A model generated the notes under the pieces. The model was not told where the DNA came from. It worked only from the letters and a program-made list of their open reading frames with translations, and searched no databases. This document shows, one piece after another, positions 28,690 to 37,411 of a stretch of DNA of 64,000 bases (the first letter of the stretch is position 1; each line of letters opens with the position of its first letter). Origin of the DNA: an uncultured Oxalobacter sp. (GTDB lineage: Bacteria; Pseudomonadota; Gammaproteobacteria; Burkholderiales; Burkholderiaceae_D); the NCBI GenBank assembly GCA_934270705.1, contig CAKQQG010000003.1:1-64000 (forward strand), given 5' to 3'. The translations under genes were made by a program, and so were the position numbers.

Positions 28690-30846
28690 TCAAGCAGCAA
28701 TGACATTGTCGGCTGTTTCTGCAAGTCTCTGTTTAAGCTTGTCATACTCCTGAACCAGATACTGCTCTGCCCACTTCTGATCCTCGATCGGTATGACACG
28801 AACGGCACTGTACTTGTATTCCGGTGTCTTGGAATAAGGATCAAGATGTTCGACCGTCAATTCGTTACATGCACCGATCCACCACTGATACGTCATGTAA
28901 ATGGCACCGCGGTTGACTCGTTCGGTCACCATGGCACGTGTAATGACCTTGCCGCGCCGTCCTTCCACCCAGACAAGCTGCTGGTCCTTGATACCCAGCT
29001 CTTTGGCATCCACAGGATTCATCTGTGCGAAACCCGGCTCATCTGCCAATGTCGCCAGCGCCGGACAATTACCCGTCATGGAACGGCAGGAATAATGTCC
29101 GACTTCACGAACCGTGGACAAAATCAGCGGGAAATCCTCGTCGATCTGATCGACCGGCGGCCGCCAATCCGCTGCAATAAGCTGCGCCCTGCCATTGGGT
29201 GTGGCAAACCGGTTGCCCTTGTACATCCACATTTCACCCGGGTCGTCCAGCGTTCTGCAAGGCCATGGCACATAGCCCAGACCGGCCATTTTCTCGTAAG
29301 TCGCTCCGTAATACAAAGGACACAACTCACGCATTTCATCCCAGATTTCCTGCGTATTGTTGTACTTCATCGGATAGCCCATCGCAGTCGCCATCAGACT
29401 GTGGATTTCCCAGTCAGGCTTGACGTCGCCCCTGGGTTCGATCGCCTTGTAAAAACGCTGGAATCCGCGGTCGGCAGCCGAATAGACGCCTTCATGTTCA
29501 CCCCACGATGTCGCGGGGAATACCACATCGGCTTCCGCGACCGACTTGGTCATGAAAATATCCTGTGCGATGAACAAATCCAGTTTGGCATAGGCACGAC
29601 GCACAGCGGCCAGATCGGGTTCGGTCTGGAACGGGTCCTCACCGAACAGATAAACCGCCCTGATCTTGCCTTCCTCGATATTATGACCGACTTCGGTAAT
29701 GGGAATCCCTTTTTTGCCGGGCAATTTTTCCACTCCCCATGCCTTTTCGAACTTGGCACGGATTTCCGGATCCTCGACGGACTGGTAACCGGGGAACTGT
29801 CCCGGCAAGGCACCCATATCGCAGGATCCCTGAACATTGTTCTGTCCGCGAACCGGACCGACCCCGACGTTGGGACGACCGAGATTACCGGTGATGACCG
29901 CCATATTGGACAGACCCATGCAGGTTTCCACACCCTGTCCCCACTGGGTGACGCCCATCCCCCACAAAATGACGGAACCCGGGGATGTCGCGTACATACG
30001 GGCTGCTTCCCGCACCATCTTCGGATCCAGACCGGTTATCTTGGTCGTATTTTCCGGAGTATATTTCGAAACGGTTTCCCACATCGCGTCGAACCCTTCG
30101 GAATACTTTTCGATATATTCCCTGTTATGAAGGTTTTCCGTGATGATGACGTTGAGCATCGCGTTGACCAGCGCCATGTTCGAGCCGTTTTTCATCTGCA
30201 AATGCATGTCGGCGATACGTGCCGACTCGATGACGCGCGGATCGCAGACGATGATCTTCGCTCCCTTTTGCTTTGCCTTGATGATACGCCGTGCGACAAT
30301 CGGGTGTGAATCGGCAGGGTTGTAGCCGAAAATCAGGATGCACTTCGTATCCTCGATCTCGACGATGGAATTGCTCATCGCACCACTGCCCAGCGTCTTT
30401 TCCAGCGCGGTGACGGACGGGCCGTGACAGACACGTGCACAACAATCCACATTGTTCGTACCGACAACGGCACGTGCGAATTTCTGCGCAATATAATTGG
30501 CTTCATTGCCAGGGCCACGCGCACAGCCGCTGACGAAAATGGAATCAGGACCGTATTTTTCACGGATTTCCATCAGTTTCGAACTGGCGAAACGGATCGC
30601 TTCTTCCCAGGATACCGCAGTAAACGGTTCACCCCGTTTGTAACGGACCAGCGGTTGTGTCAGACGCGGCGTCAGCAAACGGGTGTCGTTCAGAAATTCC
30701 CACCCGTAATACCCCTTCAGACACAATTCGCCCTGATTGGTGAAACCGTTGGCGCCTTCCGCCTTGATGATTTTGTTGTTCTCGACCGTAAACTCGATCT
30801 TGCAGCCCGAAGCGCAATACGGGCAAACAACTAATGCTTTTTTCAT
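28690..30846 (-). CDS. fdhF: Formate dehydrogenase H-type catalytic subunit, cysteine form
   Basis: Molybdenum bis-MGD oxidoreductase of 718 residues, close to E. coli FdhF (715). One [4Fe-4S] cluster is bound by Cys8, Cys11, Cys15 and Cys42, with the electron-relay Lys44 after it. The active site is RVCHGPSV with Cys140 (codon TGT, 30429-30427) exactly where E. coli has selenocysteine; His141 is kept. There is no signal peptide or Tat motif, so it is cytoplasmic. It follows hydN in a leftward pair with a 45-base gap. Electrons probably go to HydN and perhaps to the AegA-like protein encoded divergently. FdhD, ModABC and MobB nearby support its cofactor. Confidence 0.94.
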   Translation of the reverse strand: MKKALVVCPYCASGCKIEFTVENNKIIKAEGANGFTNQGELCLKGYYGWEFLNDTRLLTPRLTQPLVRYKRGEPFTAVSWEEAIRFASSKLMEIREKYGPDSIFVSGCARGPGNEANYIAQKFARAVVGTNNVDCCARVCHGPSVTALEKTLGSGAMSNSIVEIEDTKCILIFGYNPADSHPIVARRIIKAKQKGAKIIVCDPRVIESARIADMHLQMKNGSNMALVNAMLNVIITENLHNREYIEKYSEGFDAMWETVSKYTPENTTKITGLDPKMVREAARMYATSPGSVILWGMGVTQWGQGVETCMGLSNMAVITGNLGRPNVGVGPVRGQNNVQGSCDMGALPGQFPGYQSVEDPEIRAKFEKAWGVEKLPGKKGIPITEVGHNIEEGKIRAVYLFGEDPFQTEPDLAAVRRAYAKLDLFIAQDIFMTKSVAEADVVFPATSWGEHEGVYSAADRGFQRFYKAIEPRGDVKPDWEIHSLMATAMGYPMKYNNTQEIWDEMRELCPLYYGATYEKMAGLGYVPWPCRTLDDPGEMWMYKGNRFATPNGRAQLIAADWRPPVDQIDEDFPLILSTVREVGHYSCRSMTGNCPALATLADEPGFAQMNPVDAKELGIKDQQLVWVEGRRGKVITRAMVTERVNRGAIYMTYQWWIGACNELTVEHLDPYSKTPEYKYSAVRVIPIEDQKWAEQYLVQEYDKLKQRLAETADNVIAA

Positions 30847-30891
30847 GATTTCTCCCGCAAACCTTGCCGATTGCCCAGGATTTACCGCATA

Positions 30892-31434
30892 TCAGCGAAA
30901 TGCATCCGGAGGCAGACTAAAAGCGGATTTCTCACGTTTCTGACTGATCTTTTCATCCATCGTACCGGTATCGATGATATGCAATGCCTTGGTCGGGCAG
31001 ACTTTGGCGCATTGCGGGCCTTCAGGAACATCGATACAGAAGTCGCACTTGTGGGCGACACGGACCGTTTTGCGTACAGACAACGGTCCCAGTGCAGCCT
31101 GTTTGACCGGTCGTGTGACGATTTCCATGGCGCCGAACGGACAAGCCAGCACACATGACTGACAACCGATACACCGGTCCTGAATCAGCTGGACGGTATT
31201 GTCGCGGTAAACCAGTGCATTGGTCGGGCATACATTGACGCACGGTGCATTTTCGCAATGATGGCACTGGACCGGAGCGGACATGGTCAGTCCCTTGACG
31301 ACTTTCAGCCGCGGATGAAAATTCTCAGGGGTGAGATCGTTTTCAGCCCCGCTGGGATGTGCCAGGACACACGCCACTTCACACGTGCGGCATCCGATAC
31401 ATTTGTCTGGTTCTGCAATCACAAACCGGTTCAT
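30892..31434 (-). CDS. hydN: HydN-type ferredoxin-like electron carrier
   Basis: 180-residue soluble protein with four [4Fe-4S] ferredoxin-type Cys clusters: CIGCRTCEVAC near residue 12, CHHCENAPCVNVCP near 57, CIGCQSCVLACP near 88 and CDFCIDVPEGPQCAKVCP near 130. This matches HydN and related formate dehydrogenase Fe-S subunits. It is the first gene of the hydN-fdhF pair and likely carries electrons away from the formate-oxidising subunit. No membrane anchor is present. Confidence 0.93.
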   Translation of the reverse strand: MNRFVIAEPDKCIGCRTCEVACVLAHPSGAENDLTPENFHPRLKVVKGLTMSAPVQCHHCENAPCVNVCPTNALVYRDNTVQLIQDRCIGCQSCVLACPFGAMEIVTRPVKQAALGPLSVRKTVRVAHKCDFCIDVPEGPQCAKVCPTKALHIIDTGTMDEKISQKREKSAFSLPPDAFR

Positions 31435-31753
31435 TCTTCTGTCTCCTGTTTCTCAGGCTATTCTGGAAAGATTCATCAAACAGCGATGACGCGCATCGCC
31501 TGCTTGCGTTCAGCAAAAAAGAGAATATCCACGATGACAATATATCGGAATTTTCAAAATCGTGCTGTGCGCCTGCATTTTGCCAAATTGCAATTATATT
31601 CGATGCATTTGAATTTCTGTATGGTACCTTTCATATTTGATATGGATTTGGTGTTAATATTGATACCTTACTATCCCGAGCGCTCGCATCAGAAAATTTT
31701 GCGCTGATGTGTGCCGGATGCAAGCAACCCCTCTCTGGCAGACTGACATAACC
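31435..31753. other. Intergenic region between divergent hydN and the AegA-like gene
   Basis: 319 bases, A+T-rich in the middle (about 31520-31680), with no credible gene. It has a 6-base inverted repeat GCGATG...CATCGC at 31483-31499. Leftward there is a GG-N10-GC spacing, but its -12 half is poor. No ModE box like that at modA is visible. The promoters for both directions should lie here; I cannot place them reliably. Confidence 0.4.
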
Positions 31754-33859
31754 ATGACTACGGAAAACAGTAACGAAACCGCTAAGAAAACCTGTCCCAT
31801 CAACGATATTCTTGAAAACCTGCGGGCACAACTTCATGCCGAAAATCAGCTGCCTGCAAAAATCCGCCCGGCTGTCGCACGTGTTGCGCGTCTTGTGACC
31901 GAAGTCACCCTGGGCAGAGGCAACATCACCGGCATCGACGAGCTGTCACGCGCCGTATCGGAATTGGCCGCGCTCGCACCCGAGCTTGCCACCACGATCG
32001 CCGACTCGCTGAAAAACAACCGCACGGAATGGGAAAACCACATCGTCAACAACACCTGCTCTGCGGGTACCTGCTTCCTGCCGCGGTCGGCGCCCTGTCA
32101 GGTCGCCTGCCCCGCACACATCGACATCCCCAGCATGATGGCGCTTGTCGGTCACGGTGATTTTTCCAAATCGCTCGAGGTTCTGGCCAAGGATACTCCT
32201 TTGCCTGATTCATGCGGTCTGGTCTGTCCTGCGCCATGCGAATATGAATGCGTGCAAAATACCGTCAGCGGAAAACCGGTTTTCATCCGTCCGATGAAAC
32301 ATGTCGCCGCACGCTGTGCGGAAATACGGCCAGACCTGAAAAAAGCCGCTCCGACAGGCAAGAAAATCGCCATCGTCGGCTGCGGTCCTGCCGGTCTGAC
32401 AGCGGCCTACTATCTGGCCCAGAAGGGACATGACGTCGAAATTTTCGACGAACGCGAGCATCCGGGCGGCGTCATGCGTTACGGCATTCCGAATTACCGC
32501 CTGCCCGATTACAAGCTGTATGCGGAAATCGACGTCATCCGTGCACTGGGCGTCAAGATTCATCTGGGCTACACAGTACGTCAGGCACGCGAATTCCAGG
32601 ACAAGGGGTACGATGCCACACTGCTCGCCATCGGCATGCAAAATTCGAAGCGACTCGGTGTACCGGGTGACGATCAGGATTTCGTGATCGGCGGCATGGA
32701 TTTCCTGTCGGCCGTCCGTTCCGGCAAGAACCCGCGCGTCGGCCCTCACGTCATCGTCATCGGTGGTGGCAATGCGGCCATCGACGTCGCCATGACGGCT
32801 TTCCGTCAGGGAGCCGAAAAAGTCCAGATGTGGTACCGCCGAAATCGCAAACAGATGCCTGCCAATCCGCATGAAGTGGAACTGGCACTGGCAGAAGGTG
32901 TCGAACTGGTCGAATTCTGGGCGCCGACCCGTATTTTCCCGGACAAACGGATTGAATTCGAACGTTCCCGCTACGCACCGGATGCCAAGACCACGCCACC
33001 GGTCACCGTAACCGCCGACCACATCTTCGCCGGTATCGGTCAGGAAGCCGACCTTGGCTGGCTCGACGGCACGAAGATCGAAACAAAATGGGGCAACATC
33101 GTTTGCGATCCCGTGACACTGCAAACCGGAGAACCCGGCATCTTCGCCGGCGGCGATATCGCTCATGGCGCAAGCACGGTGGTCGCCGCAATCGGATCAG
33201 GCAAACGCGCTGCGGAATCCATTCATTCATGGCTGATGGGCATACCGATGGATTTGAAGTCGCTGGAGCCCCAGCCCCGTGACCAGGTGCCGTTTTTGCC
33301 GTCCACACCGCAACAGCGCACTTCCGCCGAACGCGCCCATATCGAGGAAAACGATCCATCCACCCGCAAGTTCTCCCATGACTTCATGCAGAAGGACTGG
33401 GATGAAAAAGTCGCTGCTGTGGAAGCCGAACGCTGCCTGCGATGCGACGTCTGTATCGGTTGCGGTCTGTGCGAACTGGCCTGCATCGAAGTCGGCGCAG
33501 AAGCGCTCAAGATGGTTGAAACCAAGGGCGGACGCATGGTCTTCAAGGACTTCACCACGCCGGACGAAAAATGTATCGGCTGCGGAGCCTGCACTTCCGT
33601 ATGCCCGACGGGGGCCATCATCGTGGAAGACCGTGACGGATACCGCATAACGGAAATCACCGGCACCGTCGTCCGCAAACAACCGCTTCAGGTATGTTCA
33701 TGCTGTGGAGAAACTTTCTCTGCATCGACCACGCAATACCTGAAAACACGCGATGAACTGGGCAAGAAAGTGCTGGAAGAAAACCTCTGTCCGTCATGTG
33801 CACGGCTCAAATCGGCCAAATCCATGAAAGACATGCAATGGATGGCACGGTTGTTTTGA
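31754..33859 (+). CDS. AegA/GltD-like FAD oxidoreductase with Fe-S domains
   Basis: 701 residues. An N-terminal segment (about 100-200) holds the GltD-type cysteines (CSAGTC, CQVACPAHIDIP, CGLVCPAPCEYEC). Residues 212-520 form the FAD/NAD(P) domain (IAIVGCGPAGLTAAYYLA, GGVMRYGIPNYRLP, GGGNAAIDVAM, FAGGDIAHGASTVV). Residues 565-640 carry a two-cluster ferredoxin domain (CLRCDVCIGCGLCELAC; CIGCGACTSVCPTGAI). A further CSCC...CPSC pair ends the protein. E. coli AegA and the glutamate synthase small subunit have the same core. With hydN-fdhF divergent next door, a role passing formate electrons to NAD(P) is likely but unproven. Confidence 0.85.
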   Translation: MTTENSNETAKKTCPINDILENLRAQLHAENQLPAKIRPAVARVARLVTEVTLGRGNITGIDELSRAVSELAALAPELATTIADSLKNNRTEWENHIVNNTCSAGTCFLPRSAPCQVACPAHIDIPSMMALVGHGDFSKSLEVLAKDTPLPDSCGLVCPAPCEYECVQNTVSGKPVFIRPMKHVAARCAEIRPDLKKAAPTGKKIAIVGCGPAGLTAAYYLAQKGHDVEIFDEREHPGGVMRYGIPNYRLPDYKLYAEIDVIRALGVKIHLGYTVRQAREFQDKGYDATLLAIGMQNSKRLGVPGDDQDFVIGGMDFLSAVRSGKNPRVGPHVIVIGGGNAAIDVAMTAFRQGAEKVQMWYRRNRKQMPANPHEVELALAEGVELVEFWAPTRIFPDKRIEFERSRYAPDAKTTPPVTVTADHIFAGIGQEADLGWLDGTKIETKWGNIVCDPVTLQTGEPGIFAGGDIAHGASTVVAAIGSGKRAAESIHSWLMGIPMDLKSLEPQPRDQVPFLPSTPQQRTSAERAHIEENDPSTRKFSHDFMQKDWDEKVAAVEAERCLRCDVCIGCGLCELACIEVGAEALKMVETKGGRMVFKDFTTPDEKCIGCGACTSVCPTGAIIVEDRDGYRITEITGTVVRKQPLQVCSCCGETFSASTTQYLKTRDELGKKVLEENLCPSCARLKSAKSMKDMQWMARLF

Positions 33860-33878
33860 TACCGTCCCACCTGCACAT

Positions 33879-34391
33879 TCAGGTGGCAACACGGTTCAGC
33901 AACCAGTCGGCCACCTGATTTTCCCTGTTCAGATCAAGCCACAAAACCGGACGGATCAAATCGTCCGGTTTTGGCGCATCGGATGCCACCACTTCAATAC
34001 AATCGTTTTCCGGATACATCGGCTTTTTGCCAAGTGACGGGCGAAAAACCTCGATACGCGGGATCGGCTCATCACGAAATCCTTCGACCAGAACCAGATC
34101 GGCAGGCTTCATCCGCAAAACCAGCTCCCTGAGCGTCGGCTCGCGTTCATCACGCAATTCATGCGCCAGCATATACCGGTACGGGGATGCCAGCATCACT
34201 TCCGCTGCGCCTGCGCGTCTGATCCTCGCGCTGTCCTTTCCGGGCGGCTCCAGCTCGACATCGTGATGACTACTCTTGACGACGTTCACGCGCAAGCCCA
34301 TCAATGAAAGCAACGGCAGGATTTTTTCCAGCAATGTGGTTTTTCCGCTGCCCGACCAGCCTGCGAGACCGACCATCGGATAACGTGGCAT
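33879..34391 (-). CDS. mobB: Molybdopterin-guanine dinucleotide biosynthesis GTPase
   Basis: About 170 residues: P-loop [16 protein letters not shown] near 9, [26 protein letters not shown] near 36-62, and [20 protein letters not shown] near 100, all typical of MobB. It is thought to help MobA form the guanine dinucleotide cofactor needed by FdhF. The start at 34391 gives the family N terminus ([11 protein letters not shown]); an in-frame ATG at 34433 would add 14 residues and overlap nothing. It is convergent with the AegA-like gene. Confidence 0.93.
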   Translation of the reverse strand: MPRYPMVGLAGWSGSGKTTLLEKILPLLSLMGLRVNVVKSSHHDVELEPPGKDSARIRRAGAAEVMLASPYRYMLAHELRDEREPTLRELVLRMKPADLVLVEGFRDEPIPRIEVFRPSLGKKPMYPENDCIEVVASDAPKPDDLIRPVLWLDLNRENQVADWLLNRVAT

Positions 34392-34454
34392 ATACTGTTT
34401 CACGCCTTTACCCCTTGTTTGATCCATCGACATATATGAAATACCCGATAATGC

Positions 34455-36260
34455 TTATCGGGCGACATCAAGATACTGCCAGTCCGACTGCATGATCGGA
34501 TGCTTCTTGAACCCAAGCACACGAGGACGAACCAGCCAGTTCCGCGTCCGTGATACATGCACGACCCATGCCGTGTCCGCTTCCATCTGGCGATTCATCC
34601 TGACGTAAAGCGCATTGCGTTTTTCACCGGGCGGCAATCTGACGGCCTGACGGTACAAGTCGTCGAACACCTTTGAACGATAGCACCCATAGTTGCCACG
34701 ACCAGCATTCGGGCCATAGAGCAGCTGCAGGAAATTTTCGCCCTCGGGATAATCGGCATGCCATGCACCGCCCCACATCATGAGACGACAACCGGCAGCG
34801 TCTTTCAGATTGTCGGCGAAATTGCCGACCTCGAACTCTGCACGAATCCCGATTTCATCCAGTCCCCTTTTCCAGATTTCCGACACGACACGCGAACTGG
34901 CGCTGGCTTCCGTCCGGATTTTCAAGACCAGCGGCGAGCCGTCCGACATCGTCCGGTAACCATCAGCTTGCCGACGGTATCCGAAATAATCCAGCAACCG
35001 CGAAGCCAGTTCCGGATCATAGGCAATACTGCTTTTGTACGACGGATCATGCCCGGCCACTCCAGGCGGAACGATCATCTCCGCTTTTTTTGCCATCCCG
35101 TTGCGCAACAATTCGATTTCTGCCTGTGTGTTGTACGACATGGCAATCGCTCGTCTCAATGCGATTTTTTCCTTGCTGTATCCCCCCGTGACAGGGTCTT
35201 CCATATTGAAAAGCGTATAAGTGATTTCCGGTTCGACCATCGCATATTGCCGGATACCCTGATCCACGAATTCCTGTTTCAGACGTCCGTTTTCCAGCGC
35301 CACCGGCGCGGCCAGTTGCGGCAGTTTGTCGAAATCGATCTGTCCTTCCATAAAGGAAAGCCAGCGCGACTGTTCCTCCTCGATAATGGAGATTTCCACC
35401 CTTCCGATCTGCGGCATCCGTTTGCCTTTCATTTCACTGACCAGTCGTGCATCCCATGCATCGTCACCCGGCTGGAAATCCCACACGACCCCGCGATAAT
35501 AAGGATTGGCTTCCAGCACGATTTTGCTGCGAGGCACATATTCTTTCAACATATACGGCCCTGTACCGACGGGATGAAAAGCGATACGTTCCCCGTAGGC
35601 CTCGACAACTTCGCGCGATACGGCAGCCAATGCGCCATAGGCCAGCACATACAAAAAATTGGCATCCGGCGCATTGAGCCGGATACGCAAGGTATAACGG
35701 TCTGTCGCCTGCAATCCTGAAACCTGCGCATCATAATCGAATCGCCCCGTCCGCACCGCCTTTTCGATCTGCGCATCCAGTCCGGCGATCTTTCCCCGAA
35801 TAAACCCCGCCGATGGCGAACGGTTGGCCGGATCGGCCAATCTCTTGATGGCGTAAACATAATCGCTTGCCGTCAGTTCGCGCCGCTTGCCACCGAATAC
35901 CGGATCGGGCGCGAAATAAATATGCTTTTTCAACCGGAATACATATGTTTTCCCGTCCGGACTGATTTCCGGCATGGCTTCTGCCGTATTGGGAACCAGC
36001 TTCGCAGGTCTTGCCAGATAATCGTAAGTCAACAACGTTTCGAAAATCGCATCGGCCACCCAGCCCGAATAATAGTTCTGTGTCCTGACCATATCGAATC
36101 CGTCATCGGCCGCTTCGAACACACTGTGAATCACCTTGTCCGGATCGGCGGCATACGAACGACCGGCAACCAGAAAAACACCGGCAAACAACAGCAAAAC
36201 CGCAGCCAGTTTACCGATGAACGCCGAGATCGCGCCGTCATTTCTTCGCTCCAATATCAT
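34455..36260 (-). CDS. Extracellular solute-binding protein, peptide/oligopeptide type
   Basis: About 601 residues, family 5 solute-binding protein. The N terminus has a positively charged segment and a hydrophobic core ending AGRSYA, so it is exported to the periplasm. Family features are the TYVFRLKKHIYFAPDP and SASDYVYAIKRLADP-like region near 90, HPVGTGPYMLKEYVP near 230 and a C-terminal WHADYPEGENFLQLLYG near 510. No permease or ATPase gene is adjacent, so it is an orphan binding protein. Ligand is unknown; peptides are the usual family substrate. Start 36260 is chosen because it places the signal peptide correctly. Confidence 0.86.
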   Translation of the reverse strand: MILERRNDGAISAFIGKLAAVLLLFAGVFLVAGRSYAADPDKVIHSVFEAADDGFDMVRTQNYYSGWVADAIFETLLTYDYLARPAKLVPNTAEAMPEISPDGKTYVFRLKKHIYFAPDPVFGGKRRELTASDYVYAIKRLADPANRSPSAGFIRGKIAGLDAQIEKAVRTGRFDYDAQVSGLQATDRYTLRIRLNAPDANFLYVLAYGALAAVSREVVEAYGERIAFHPVGTGPYMLKEYVPRSKIVLEANPYYRGVVWDFQPGDDAWDARLVSEMKGKRMPQIGRVEISIIEEEQSRWLSFMEGQIDFDKLPQLAAPVALENGRLKQEFVDQGIRQYAMVEPEITYTLFNMEDPVTGGYSKEKIALRRAIAMSYNTQAEIELLRNGMAKKAEMIVPPGVAGHDPSYKSSIAYDPELASRLLDYFGYRRQADGYRTMSDGSPLVLKIRTEASASSRVVSEIWKRGLDEIGIRAEFEVGNFADNLKDAAGCRLMMWGGAWHADYPEGENFLQLLYGPNAGRGNYGCYRSKVFDDLYRQAVRLPPGEKRNALYVRMNRQMEADTAWVVHVSRTRNWLVRPRVLGFKKHPIMQSDWQYLDVAR

Positions 36261-36384
36261 ATCGTTCTGTTTCCTGCCGACACAAAAAGCCTGCCCTGCA
36301 CCGGTTGAACTCCGCTGCGGATTTGGCAATTCATTTATTTTAGGCATTATAATTTCATGTTTACGCTAAACTCCGGAAATAGTG

Positions 36385-37323
36385 ATGCAGGTCTTTCGCG
36401 GATTCACGGACAATTTACCACAGGGGCCACGCGCACTGGCGATCGGCAACTTCGACGGCGTGCATCGTGGACACAAAGCGCTGCTCGCCCGATTGCGTCA
36501 GGCTGCCGACAATCTCCGACTGCCCGCCGCCGTACTGACATTCAACCCGCACCCGAGGCAATATTTCGCGCTGAAAACCGGGAAAATAACCGATGCGCCG
36601 GCAACCATTACGCCATTGCGCGAAAAAATCCATGCGCTATCCCGATGCCATCTCGATGAAGTCATCATCGCACGATTCAACCAGACAATCGCCAACCTGA
36701 GCGCCGAAGACTTCATCAAGAAAATCCTTGTCGATACCCTGCATGTCGAATGGCTGATAGTCGGCGAGGCGTTCCGGTTCGGAAAAGGCCGAACCGGAAC
36801 AACAAACGATCTCGAAAACGCCGGCCGCCGATACGGTTTCCATACGGAAATCCTGCCTGCCGTTACCGACATGAACGGTCGTATTTCATCATCCGCGATC
36901 CGCAACGCGCTGGAACAAGGTGACTTCGGAACCGTTGCCACACTGCTGGGACGACCCTATACCATTTCCGGCCATATCGTGCATGGCGACAAAATCGGCC
37001 GTGGACTGGGCTTCCCGACAGCCAATATCCCGATCCGTCATTACAACCCGATATTGTCCGGCGTTTTCATCACCCGTGTGCATGGCCTTGCCGATGTACC
37101 CTTGCCTTCGGTATCCATGATTGGAACCCGTCCGACCATCGAAAGCGACCGCCATATCATGCTGGAAACCCATATTCTGGATTTCCACCGTAATTGTTAC
37201 AGTTCACTCATTGAAGTCGAATTTTTGAAAAAATTGCGGGATAATCAAAAATTTCCTGATCTTGGCGCATTGACCGCCGCCATCGGCAACGACGTGGCCG
37301 CCGCCAGATCGTATTTTGAATAA
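36385..37323 (+). CDS. ribF: Bifunctional riboflavin kinase / FAD synthetase
   Basis: Makes FMN then FAD from riboflavin. Residues 1-180 form the FAD synthetase (nucleotidyltransferase) domain with ALAIGNFDGVHRGHKALL and SSSAIRNALEQGD. Residues 185-310 form the riboflavin kinase domain with GRGLGFPTANI and LETHILDF. Length 312. An upstream GTG would add one residue, but ATG 36385 is preferred. It opens the ribF-ileS-lspA-coaBC-dut run, an order widely kept in proteobacteria. Confidence 0.95.
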   Translation: MQVFRGFTDNLPQGPRALAIGNFDGVHRGHKALLARLRQAADNLRLPAAVLTFNPHPRQYFALKTGKITDAPATITPLREKIHALSRCHLDEVIIARFNQTIANLSAEDFIKKILVDTLHVEWLIVGEAFRFGKGRTGTTNDLENAGRRYGFHTEILPAVTDMNGRISSSAIRNALEQGDFGTVATLLGRPYTISGHIVHGDKIGRGLGFPTANIPIRHYNPILSGVFITRVHGLADVPLPSVSMIGTRPTIESDRHIMLETHILDFHRNCYSSLIEVEFLKKLRDNQKFPDLGALTAAIGNDVAAARSYFE

Positions 37324-37411
37324 ACACCTGAGCAAAAGTTAACTGAATAACGGGCAGAAACGGTAAAATCTGTCGCCAGGTCCGTTACAACCCCTATCTA
37401 GCGTAATAAAC

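Noticed and set aside
28846-30309. 487-codon frame antisense to fdhF
   Set aside because: No recognisable domain; the opposite strand is a clear formate dehydrogenase with all catalytic residues.
30427-30429. Selenocysteine codon in fdhF
   Set aside because: The codon at residue 140 is TGT (Cys), not TGA, so no SECIS element is needed.
31570-31590. Sigma-54 promoter upstream of hydN
   Set aside because: A GG-N10-GC spacing exists leftward, but the -12 half is AGGC rather than TTGC, so the match is too weak.
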